From the NCBI GenBank assembly GCA_012270865.1, contig JAAXHL010000003.1:304-64303 (forward strand): 64,000 nucleotides of DNA, in the 5' to 3' direction. The translations under genes and the position numbers were made by a program. This document shows positions 44,270-52,203 of this stretch, piece by piece. A model generated the notes under the pieces. That model saw only the letters and a list, made by a program, of their open reading frames with translations. It made no database searches and was not told the DNA's origin. How positions within the stretch are numbered: position 1 is the stretch's first letter; each line of letters opens with the position of its first letter. The DNA comes from Candidatus Poribacteria bacterium (GTDB lineage: Bacteria; Poribacteria; WGA-4E; WGA-3G).

Positions 44270-45889
44270 ATGAAACTCAGAAAGACATTTCAGAAACCTA
44301 CACGGGTACTTATGATTTTAGCAGCACTCATCGTCGTCACCGGACTCGTCATCGGTTGGAATACAGATGAGTTGACAATGCAAACCGCAATCGGACAGAC
44401 AAACGATACCCTTCAGACATCCGAAGATTTTCAATCTCTTGAACGCGCAAACCGAGCCTTTATTAATCTGGTGAAACAGACGCGTCCAGCCGTTGTGCAA
44501 ATTACAACGCAAACGAGACAAAATAGAATCTTGACATCGGAAGGAAATCAACTGACACCTGAGCAAGAAGAGGAACTTAGACGTTTTTTCGACGACGAAT
44601 TCCCACTTCCATTCAGACGATTTTTTCAAGAACCCGAACAAATCCCTATCCCTAATCCACGTCCAAGACATTCCAGAGGTGTCGGATCCGGCGTAATTGT
44701 TAGTGACGACGGTTATATCCTCACCAATAACCATGTTATTGAAGGCACCGACGCAATTAAGGTAACCCTATCAAATGGCAAAGCGTACGATGCAGAGTTA
44801 GTCGGACGTGATGATGCGTGGAGTGGGGTCGGTGGTAGCGATTTAGCAGTTATTAAAATTGATGCTAAAGAGCTCCCAGTCTTGCCGTTCGGTGATTCCG
44901 ACGCACTTGAAGTCGGCGAGTGGGTTATCGCTATCGGAACACCGCTGAACTATTCCCAAAGTGTAACGCGCGGCATTGTGAGCGCCAAGGGCAGAACAGG
45001 ATTCACGACTTATGGACAGTTCATACAAACCGATGCCCCAATTAATCAAGGAAATAGCGGCGGCGCACTGATTAATATTCGTGGCGAATTGGTCGGAATT
45101 AATACTTTAATTGCCACCAATAGCATTGTTAGAGGAAATATCGGAATCGGTTTCTCTATCCCAAGTAATCTCGCACAACAGATACTGCCACAACTTATAG
45201 AAAACGGTAAGGTGGAACGCGGTTGGCTCGGCATTACTATGGAGCCAGTAAGTGACGAATTGGCGGAGAAACTGAAGCTTGATATGCCACGCGGTGTGCT
45301 TGTTAAAGTCGTCGGTCCAAAAAGCCCCGCGCAAAAAGCAGGAATCCAACGCGGAGATGTTATTGTGACTTTTGATAACCAACAAGTCCAAGACTCGGAC
45401 CATTTGCGACATATTGTTGGCGCAACACAGGTGGGTAAATCTGTTGAACTGACAGTCATCCGAAACGGCAGCGAAGAAAAACAGTTGACTGTTAAATTGG
45501 GTAGACGCACACAAGAAAACATCGCCTCACTTTCACCCGATGAGGAACTACCAACAGTGGAGCAAGCAGACGAAGAAGAAACCTTAGCCGGACTTCATGT
45601 CCAAGAGCTAACACCTGAAATTGCCGACCATTACGGCTATTCTTCAGGCGAAAAAGGCGTTATTGTCACACAGGTCGAACAAGGCAGCAACGCCGACAAA
45701 GAGGGCATCAAACCCGGATACCTCATCCAAGAGATGGAATGGACGCCGATTGATGACCTTGAGTCGTATTCCCGCGTCGCCAAGCAATTGAAAGCAGAAA
45801 ATAAGAGGCGCGTGCTTCTCTATGTCAGGCTACCAGATAATAGAGGTGGGGACTACGTGACCTTGGGCATTCGCAGATCAGACCGCTAA
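44270..45889 (+). CDS. HtrA/DegP-family serine protease with two PDZ domains
   Basis: This 539-residue protease acts in the periplasm on misfolded proteins. Residues ~13-30 form a signal anchor (VLMILAALIVVTGLVIGW). The trypsin-like domain has GSGVIVSDDGYILTNNHVIE (His in NNHV, ~160), GGSDLAVIKIDAKE (Asp, ~195), and INQGNSGGALINIRGE (Ser in GNSGG, ~265). Two PDZ domains follow: GWLGITMEPVSDELA (~320) and VQELTPEIADHYGYSSGE (~450). An extra short insert (AWSGVGG) precedes the Asp motif. The ATG at 44270 has TTGGAGA upstream. Confidence 0.94.
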   Translation: MKLRKTFQKPTRVLMILAALIVVTGLVIGWNTDELTMQTAIGQTNDTLQTSEDFQSLERANRAFINLVKQTRPAVVQITTQTRQNRILTSEGNQLTPEQEEELRRFFDDEFPLPFRRFFQEPEQIPIPNPRPRHSRGVGSGVIVSDDGYILTNNHVIEGTDAIKVTLSNGKAYDAELVGRDDAWSGVGGSDLAVIKIDAKELPVLPFGDSDALEVGEWVIAIGTPLNYSQSVTRGIVSAKGRTGFTTYGQFIQTDAPINQGNSGGALINIRGELVGINTLIATNSIVRGNIGIGFSIPSNLAQQILPQLIENGKVERGWLGITMEPVSDELAEKLKLDMPRGVLVKVVGPKSPAQKAGIQRGDVIVTFDNQQVQDSDHLRHIVGATQVGKSVELTVIRNGSEEKQLTVKLGRRTQENIASLSPDEELPTVEQADEEETLAGLHVQELTPEIADHYGYSSGEKGVIVTQVEQGSNADKEGIKPGYLIQEMEWTPIDDLESYSRVAKQLKAENKRRVLLYVRLPDNRGGDYVTLGIRRSDR

Positions 45890-45952
45890 CTCACACAGCA
45901 GATGCCACCCTAACACCTGTCAACCAAAACCAAGACTGGAACCGAAACAGGG

Positions 45953-46114
45953 CTATTTAGTTCTCGGTTTTTTCGTCCAATTTTGAACACCCAGGGCCGG
46001 TAGGTGCGGTTTGGAACCGGGGTCCCCACCCGTTACTGGGAAGGGGCACCGGAACTGAAAAGAAAATTCAGAAATTTAGAAAATCTGATGATTTGTTTAA
46101 AACTAAATCACCCT
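45953..46114. repeat. Dispersed intergenic repeat, copy 2 (with inserted palindrome arm)
   Basis: This is a second copy of the block at 636-771. Its central hairpin is interrupted by ~30 bp containing GGGGTCCCCACCC and GGGAAGGGGCACC. The same kind of GGGGTTCCCACCCG insertion is seen at 52112-52128, so the insert is itself a repeated unit. Confidence 0.8.
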
Positions 46115-46134
46115 GGGAACCGAAAACTTAATGC

Positions 46135-46186
46135 TTGACAGATAGTTGTTTCTGTGATATACTACGCAGAAACAACTATCTTTTTT
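46135..46186 (+). promoter_or_regulatory. Promoter with perfect 14-bp dyad around the -10 box
   Basis: TTGACA (46135-46140), a 17-bp spacer and TATACT (46158-46163) form a near-consensus promoter. A perfect inverted repeat GATAGTTGTTTCTG (46141-46154) / CAGAAACAACTATC (46167-46180) brackets the -10 box, and six T follow. Transcription should start near 46170, inside the right arm, so the dyad most likely acts as a DNA operator for the MDR gene. Read from upstream it could also work as a terminator. Confidence 0.7.
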
Positions 46187-46202
46187 ACTTTGAGGTCACG
46201 TT

Positions 46203-47207
46203 TTGATAAACGCACAACGCGTCGTTTGGCCCAGTCGCGCCAAAGTTGACGTGGAGACATTTACCTTACCTCCCATCGGAGACGATGAAGTACTCGTCGC
46301 GACAAACGCTACGCTCATCAGTCCCGGCACGGAGCGCGCTTTTTTACTCGGGCTCCCAAACGCACAAGGTAACTACCCATCCCGTCCCGGATACAGCAAC
46401 ATCGGCACAGTGATAGAAGTCGGAAACGCCGTCACGGGTTTTAAAGTCGGTGAACGTGTCGCCTCAACACAGGGACACACCAGCCATTTCGCAACCGCAC
46501 CCAACCGATTGCTAAAAGTCCCATCCGCCGACGTGCCATCCGAAGAAGCGGTTTTCTTCAACCTCGGTGCAATCGCACTACAAGGCATCCGAAAAGCACG
46601 CATCGAATTAGGCGAAGCAACGCTCGTTTTAGGACAAGGACTCATTGGACTGCTCGCACTACAACTCTCAAAACTCAGTGGCGCGCTACCGGCTATCGCC
46701 GCAGACCTCACCGATAGCCGACTCGAACTCGCCAAAACCATCGGAGCCGACGCTATACTCAACCCCGAAGACACCAATTTCTCCGAACAATTGAACACCG
46801 TTACAAACGGCAACGGACCGGCAGTCGTTATCGAAGCAACCGGACACCCGGACGCAGTCAGCACCGCCTTAGACGTAGCCGGATGGGGCGCGCGTGTCGT
46901 CTTACTCGCAAGCACACGCGGAGAGACACCGAAAGTGAACTTCTACCGTGATGTCCACAAAAAAGGACTCATCCTTTACGGCGCACACAACGCTATCCGT
47001 CCGCGTCAAGAGTCCTCACCGAACTACTGGACACTCAAAGACGACAGCCACTTACTATTGACACTCATCGCCGAAAAACGATTTGACGTTGCACCCTTGA
47101 TTAGCCATCGCGTCCCCGGAGAAGAAGCACCGAAAGCGTACCAACTACTTATGGAATGGAACCCCAGTCTACTCGGCGTCGTCCTTCAATGGAACGACAA
47201 CTTGTAG
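46203..47207 (+). CDS. Zinc-type medium-chain dehydrogenase (MDR family)
   Basis: This 334-residue protein follows the MDR fold. A GroES-like catalytic half opens with VVWPSRAKVDVETFTLPPIG and LISPGTERAFLLG. A Rossmann half has the dinucleotide motif LVLGQGLIGLLALQLSKLSG near residue 141, IAADLTDSRLELAKTIGAD, and VVIEATGHPDAVSTALDVAG. The classical GHE zinc motif is not present; GYSNIGTVIEVG occupies its place, so metal use is unclear. The TTG start at 46203 is supported by GAGGT six bases upstream. It lies directly behind the dyad operator at 46135-46186. Confidence 0.85.
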   Translation: MINAQRVVWPSRAKVDVETFTLPPIGDDEVLVATNATLISPGTERAFLLGLPNAQGNYPSRPGYSNIGTVIEVGNAVTGFKVGERVASTQGHTSHFATAPNRLLKVPSADVPSEEAVFFNLGAIALQGIRKARIELGEATLVLGQGLIGLLALQLSKLSGALPAIAADLTDSRLELAKTIGADAILNPEDTNFSEQLNTVTNGNGPAVVIEATGHPDAVSTALDVAGWGARVVLLASTRGETPKVNFYRDVHKKGLILYGAHNAIRPRQESSPNYWTLKDDSHLLLTLIAEKRFDVAPLISHRVPGEEAPKAYQLLMEWNPSLLGVVLQWNDNL

Positions 47208-47319
47208 GTCTCCAACAATTTTCTTTGCTGTACAGTGAAAATACTGTATTCTAATCCTAAAAAGACCGTTATAATCGAGAAAGGGGTTGACTTAACCAAA
47301 ACTCCCTTCTTAATACATC

Positions 47320-47670
47320 AAAAACGCAGCCTGAAACGAAGTGGAAGGATTTTTGTTGGGGTATTTCTTCAGATTTACAGAAAGGAACATGAAGCCACAA
47401 CCAACCCAACTTAACCGCAAGGAAAAATAAAAAACATCAAAAACGCAGCTCGTAATGAAATGGAGAGCGGATTCAAGAAAGGCACGTCAAAATTCAAACC
47501 CACGTTATTTAACCGCAAGGAAAATTAAAAATACCGCAAGGAAAATTAAAAGAAAAAAAACGCAGCCTGAAACGAAGTGGAAGGCGAACTGTAGAAAGAA
47601 ACGTGAAAACCACAACCCACGTTATTTAACCGCAAGGAAAATTAAAAATACCGCAAGGAAAATTAAAAAA
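47320..47670 (+). promoter_or_regulatory. Three tandem copies of the shared leader upstream of fusA
   Basis: Three ~115-bp units follow each other before the fusA ATG. Each has an upstream part like ACGCAGCCTGAAACGAAGTG and a downstream part AACCGCAAGGAAAATTAAAA. The first also has TTGTTGGGGTATTTCTTCAG, shared with the trpG leader at 19340-19380. The last two end with a doubled CCGCAAGGAAAATTAAAA. Each unit contains a potential Shine-Dalgarno; only the last is next to a start codon. Confidence 0.65.
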
Positions 47671-49824
47671 ATGGCACGTGAATATCCTATTGAAAACGTA
47701 CGCAACATCGGAATCGCAGCACACATAGACGCCGGCAAAACAACCACCACCGAGCGAATCCTATTCTACACCGGCAAAAAACACAAAATCGGTGCCGTAG
47801 ACGACGGCACCGCCGAGATGGACTGGATGGTCCAAGAACGCGAACGCGGCGTAACCATCACCGCCGCCGCAACAACCTGCTTCTGGCATGAACACGCAAT
47901 CCATCTCATCGATACACCCGGACACGTCGATTTCACCGTAGAGGTGGAACGTTCCTTACGCGTCCTCGACGGTGTCGTCGCACTCTTCTGCGCCGTCGGC
48001 GGTGTCGAACCGCAATCAGAAACCGTCTGGCAACAAGCCGACCGTTACAACGTCCCGCGCATCGTATTCGTCAACAAGATGGACCGGGTCGGCGCGAACT
48101 ACGAACGCGTCTTAGAGATGATGAAAGAACAACTCGGCGCGAACCCGCTACCCCTCCAACTCCCCATCGGAGAAGGCACCGAATTTGAAGGCGTTATCGA
48201 TCTCCTAAAACAAACAGCACTACGCTGGGACCCAACAGACCAAGGGCAGACCTATTCAGAGACAGAAATCCCAACCGAATACCAAGAAGAAGTCGAAGCA
48301 GCACGAGAACACCTCTTCGAGACCGTCGCCGTTGAAGACGAGATACTACTTGAAAAATACTTAGGCAGCGAAGAAATCACACACGACGAACTATTAACCG
48401 CCATCCGCACAGCAACACTAAAGGGCATCTTAGTACCCGTACTCTGCGGAAGCTCTTTGAAAAATCAAGGTGTCCAACCGCTCCTTGATTCAGTCATCAA
48501 CTTTTTGCCATCACCTGTTGATGTCCCCCCCATTGAAGGCACAACGCCACAATCGACCTCCGGCAGCGCACGTGCCAAACGCACAAAAGATACCACCGAA
48601 ACAGATAAAGTGACACGTCCCGCAGACGACACCGCTCCTTTCTCAGCCTTAGCGTTCAAAGTCGCCAGCCATCCAACCGTAGACAAACTCGTCTATTGTC
48701 GAGTCTACTCCGGCACACTCAGGCGCGGCGAAGCAGTCTACAACGTCCGTTCCGAGAAACGCGAGCGCGTCAACCGCATCCTACAAATGCACGCCAACAA
48801 AGAAGCCGTCTCCGACGCAGCCTATGCCGGCGACATCGTCGCACTCGTCGGGCTTAAAGATACAAAAACCGCAGACACGCTCACAGACCCGAAAAAACCG
48901 ATCCTGTTAGAATCCATCACCTTCCCCGAACCCGTCATCTCCATCGCAATCGAACCGGAACGCGCAAGCGATGCAGACGCACTCGAAGAAACACTCGAAA
49001 AACTGATGGACGAAGACCCGACATTCACCGTCGGGATTGACCAAGAAACCGGGCAGCGAATTATCTCCGGGATGGGTGAACTCCACCTCGAAATCTTGAC
49101 CGACAGGATGGTACGTGAGTTCGGCGTGAACGCTCGCGTCAGTAAACTCCAAGTATCGTATCGTGAAACCATAAGCACCACCGCAGAGGCACGCGGGAAA
49201 CACATCCATAAGACTGAGGAAGAGGGTATCTATGGAGACGTACAACTCACCGTCGAACCCTTAGAACGCGGCGAAGGGTTTCAGTTCGACGACAGCTCCG
49301 ACGAAACGCAGATTCCGAGACAATACGTCCCGTTCATAGCAAAAGCACTTGAGGGAGCAATGCTAACCGGACCCCGGATCGGATACCCGATGCAAGACGT
49401 GAAGGCAACGCTCACCGGCGGCTCCTATCACCCAACCGATTCCTCGGAAGTCGCTTATGAAGCAGCAGCCGTCCTCGCCTTTGAGAACGCAGTCCGAAAA
49501 GCGAACCCCCTAATCTTAGAACCGATTATGCGGATACACATCACTGTCCCTGATGAACACGTCGGTAAAGTCATAGGTGATCTGAATTCCCGTCGCGCAC
49601 ACATTAACGAAAGCGTCGCACAAGACGCATCCGAAACAGGAAACGCATTTCAATTGACGCGAGACATCATCAACGCCTTCATCCCACTATCAGAAACATT
49701 TCAATACACCACACATCTCCGTTCGATGACACAAGGACGCGGCGCGTTCACATTAGAATTTTCACACTACGAGATAGTACCTGAGTCCCTCGCACCGGGT
49801 GCCAAACTCGCTGGCACGGTCTAA
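47671..49824 (+). CDS. fusA: Translation elongation factor G
   Basis: This 717-residue GTPase moves tRNAs and mRNA through the ribosome. The G1 loop [20 protein letters not shown] is at residues ~13-32, [12 protein letters not shown] is switch [18 protein letters not shown] carries G3, and [11 protein letters not shown] is G4. Domains II-V follow, with [15 protein letters not shown] in domain IV and [10 protein letters not shown] in domain V. A Ser/Thr/Lys-rich insert lies in domain II (~residues 292-318). The ATG at 47671 is chosen by homology; an in-frame ATG at 47455 would translate the leader repeats. The stop overlaps that of the convergent peptidase gene. Confidence 0.96.
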   Translation: MAREYPIENVRNIGIAAHIDAGKTTTTERILFYTGKKHKIGAVDDGTAEMDWMVQERERGVTITAAATTCFWHEHAIHLIDTPGHVDFTVEVERSLRVLDGVVALFCAVGGVEPQSETVWQQADRYNVPRIVFVNKMDRVGANYERVLEMMKEQLGANPLPLQLPIGEGTEFEGVIDLLKQTALRWDPTDQGQTYSETEIPTEYQEEVEAAREHLFETVAVEDEILLEKYLGSEEITHDELLTAIRTATLKGILVPVLCGSSLKNQGVQPLLDSVINFLPSPVDVPPIEGTTPQSTSGSARAKRTKDTTETDKVTRPADDTAPFSALAFKVASHPTVDKLVYCRVYSGTLRRGEAVYNVRSEKRERVNRILQMHANKEAVSDAAYAGDIVALVGLKDTKTADTLTDPKKPILLESITFPEPVISIAIEPERASDADALEETLEKLMDEDPTFTVGIDQETGQRIISGMGELHLEILTDRMVREFGVNARVSKLQVSYRETISTTAEARGKHIHKTEEEGIYGDVQLTVEPLERGEGFQFDDSSDETQIPRQYVPFIAKALEGAMLTGPRIGYPMQDVKATLTGGSYHPTDSSEVAYEAAAVLAFENAVRKANPLILEPIMRIHITVPDEHVGKVIGDLNSRRAHINESVAQDASETGNAFQLTRDIINAFIPLSETFQYTTHLRSMTQGRGAFTLEFSHYEIVPESLAPGAKLAGTV

Positions 49825-51002
49825 CGTCCGTGAGCCTTCATCACCGCTTGGAGTTCCGCCAACGGAATCGCGCGCATCGTCCTGCCGTTGCGTCCGGTGG
49901 TCGTCGTCGCCATCGTCATCGAATTGACGATAGCCTCCTCAGTCGCCTCAATCACCGCTTGGAAAAGCGAACTTAAATTTCCATTGGTAAGCATCTCAAT
50001 CCGAAAGGTCCCCGTTTCAGTCCGACCCGGAAAAATATTCGCAGTAGAAAACGCAATAACGAACTCGCCACTACCGTCCGTACTCGGTGTACCTGTACGG
50101 GCAAGTCCGTGTGTCGCCCGGATCGCTAACTGCTTCAATTGACGATGCGTTAGCGGCGCATCCGTCGCAACGACAATAATAAACGAACCGTCTCTCGTCG
50201 GTCGCGGCGGATCCGCAATCTCGCGACCCACAGGAACTCCATCAATCCGCAACTGATGCCGTCTACCGCCGTTAGAATTGACAAGGACACCGACCGTCCA
50301 GCCACCGCGACCTTCCGGCAAGACGCGGGAAGATGTACCGATACCGGCTTTGAACCCGTAGCACCGCATGCCAGTACCACCACCAACACACCCTTCAGCA
50401 ACGGGACCATCGGTCGCCTTCTCAATCGCTTCAATCGCGTGTTCCGCTGTAACATGGAGACCACTGATGTCGTTCAGACCACCATCATAACACTCCGCCA
50501 CAATCGGCAACACGATATTGTTGTCTGGATACCGTTTAACAATGTAACGAACAACACCGTCATGAACCGCCCCAACACTGAGTGTATTGGTCAGTAAAAT
50601 CGGAGATTCAACCCAACCCGCTTGGTTAATACGAGCAATACCCGTCGCTTCGCCGTTGCCGTGTATCGTATGCGCCGCACCGAACAGGCGCGCCGTCCAG
50701 ACATCATCACTCGGAATCACAGCAGTGACACCCGTACGAATCGAATCACCTTCATTCAAGGTAACGTGTCCGACTTTCACGCCAGAAACATCTGTGATAG
50801 CGTTATGCGTACCCGTCGGAAGCGTCCCAATCCGAATACCGATGTCGCGTGCCCGTGCACGGACCTCCGATTCCTCTGCAGGCTCCGCATTTACAACGCA
50901 CATAGCACCTGTCCACAAAACGATGATAACAACGGCAAGACACACCATTTTCGTGTCAGCCGAAAATACACGGTATTGAACCCATTCATACAATTTCTGC
51001 AT
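49821..51002 (-). CDS. P1/S58 family peptidase (DmpA-like aminopeptidase)
   Basis: This 393-residue protein belongs to the self-cleaving DmpA N-terminal nucleophile family. A signal-like hydrophobic stretch ([20 protein letters not shown], ~19-38) suggests export. The family opening [18 protein letters not shown] is near residue 66. The expected autocleavage point is Gly-Ser in the [20 protein letters not shown] segment near 265. The C-terminal [13 protein letters not shown] is also characteristic. Its stop codon overlaps the fusA stop by three bases in opposite orientation. Its start overlaps the end of the DUF4416 gene by 17 bp, so these two are co-transcribed. Confidence 0.88.
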   Translation of the reverse strand: MQKLYEWVQYRVFSADTKMVCLAVVIIVLWTGAMCVVNAEPAEESEVRARARDIGIRIGTLPTGTHNAITDVSGVKVGHVTLNEGDSIRTGVTAVIPSDDVWTARLFGAAHTIHGNGEATGIARINQAGWVESPILLTNTLSVGAVHDGVVRYIVKRYPDNNIVLPIVAECYDGGLNDISGLHVTAEHAIEAIEKATDGPVAEGCVGGGTGMRCYGFKAGIGTSSRVLPEGRGGWTVGVLVNSNGGRRHQLRIDGVPVGREIADPPRPTRDGSFIIVVATDAPLTHRQLKQLAIRATHGLARTGTPSTDGSGEFVIAFSTANIFPGRTETGTFRIEMLTNGNLSSLFQAVIEATEEAIVNSMTMATTTTGRNGRTMRAIPLAELQAVMKAHGR

Positions 51003-51534
51003 CTTCTAATTGATCCTTATAAATTTCGCGAATCTGGTTAAAAATAGCAATATATTCTGGAAGCCGATAATCAGGATAACTCCACTCCCACGGCTGGAAC
51101 GTTTTACGATAAAAGCGGAGCGTAATCTCTGCATAAATACCATCGCGGAGATAGATACGGTGCGCGTGATCCTTCGTCGATGCCAGCACCAACTTTGCCA
51201 AACAGACGTAACCCGCGTCTAAATTAACGCGCCGTGCCTCGCCATCTAACTTTTTTAGAGCAAAAGTCTGCTCCACGGCATTCGTGAACAGTTTCATCTC
51301 TGCCAACGAACCGGCATCAATGAGCCTTTCAAAACTAATAAACTGTCTCTCGATATTCGGTCCCATCTCGGCTTCATAATAAGTCGTGCTTGTAAAAGGC
51401 ATCAACTCGCTCGTAAAATCAATCCGTCCGAGACGTTGTTCAAGTCCCGCATAAACAGTCGGTAGGAGGCAAGAGTCCGTTGTCAGCACACCGATAACAG
51501 CTTTAACAGGTTGTGGCATCATAATGGTTCCCAT
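50986..51534 (-). CDS. DUF4416 family protein
   Basis: This 182-residue protein reads PQPVKAVIGVLTTDSCLLPT near the start, then FTSTTYYEAEMGPNIERQFISFERLID and, toward the end, AEITLRFYRKTFQPWEWSYPDYRLPEYI. This matches DUF4416, a family without assigned function. The start at 51534 has GGAGG five bases upstream. It overlaps the downstream peptidase gene and is divergent from rpoB. Confidence 0.85.
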   Translation of the reverse strand: MGTIMMPQPVKAVIGVLTTDSCLLPTVYAGLEQRLGRIDFTSELMPFTSTTYYEAEMGPNIERQFISFERLIDAGSLAEMKLFTNAVEQTFALKKLDGEARRVNLDAGYVCLAKLVLASTKDHAHRIYLRDGIYAEITLRFYRKTFQPWEWSYPDYRLPEYIAIFNQIREIYKDQLEDAEIV

Positions 51535-51661
51535 ATCAACCTCCATAATCTGAAATGAAAAGATCAATGACGGGTAGAATAGCGCGACCTCTTCCAACCT
51601 TCAAACTTACTTTTGAGTATAGCAGACACCCTTCGGGATGTCAATATTTCGTTTGTTGCAA

Positions 51662-51854
51662 CGTGAGTTTGATAAATGCTTGAGGCAGACACATTTGCTC
51701 TTAAAGTCCCCCTACCCCCCTGATAAGGGGGGATATGGGGGGTTGGGGATTTAGGGGGTTGTATTCCTAAAAATCGCCGCTTTTTCAGGCAATATATTGT
51801 TTTTTGCTCAATTTGCGTCCACCTCGGAAACCTCTAATATTTTTCAAACTGGCG
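51662..51854. mobile_element. MITE-like element, family A copy 3
   Basis: Ends CGTGAGTTTGATAAATGC and ATATTTTTCAAACTGGCG match copies 1 and 2. The 10-bp flanks TTTGTTGCAA are identical on both sides (51652-51661, 51855-51864), the best target-site duplication in the window. An internal CCCCCTGATAAGGGGGG-like stretch is expanded compared with the other copies. It lies upstream of the rpoB promoter. Confidence 0.85.
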
Positions 51855-51955
51855 TTTGTTGCAACAAAAATTGCACTTCCAGCACACAATATTCGATATT
51901 TTTTCACCAAATTTTGAAAAAATGCCCCAAAAAACATATTTTTTTCATTTTTTTC

Positions 51956-51984
51956 TTGACATGTTCTAAAAAATAATGTATAAT
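51956..51984 (+). promoter_or_regulatory. Consensus promoter upstream of rpoB
   Basis: TTGACA (51956-51961), a 17-bp spacer and TATAAT (51979-51984) match the sigma70 consensus at all twelve positions. The leader to the rpoB GTG is ~210 nt and contains a decayed copy of the GGTGCGG hairpin repeat (52090-52125). Confidence 0.88.
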
Positions 51985-52203
51985 ATTCTGTTATGCTATC
52001 CTATGTCGCCATATTGAAACGGAAAAGTATCTCGGAGGCAGACTTTTTTGAGGATTAATTATTTAAATCGGTAATTCCAAGTTTCCCCAGGCACCGTAGG
52101 TGCGGTTTGGAAGGGGGGTTCCCACCCGATCATTTTTTATCTTCATCAAAAAGTCTATTCATAAAAGCTGCGTAACCACCGCCAAATAGGGGGACTCCAT
52201 TCA

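Noticed and set aside
47455..47670. 72-codon N-terminal extension of fusA through the leader repeats
   Set aside because: It would translate the tandem leader units and give repeated basic peptides. EF-G homology begins at the ATG at 47671, which has its own ribosome-binding site.
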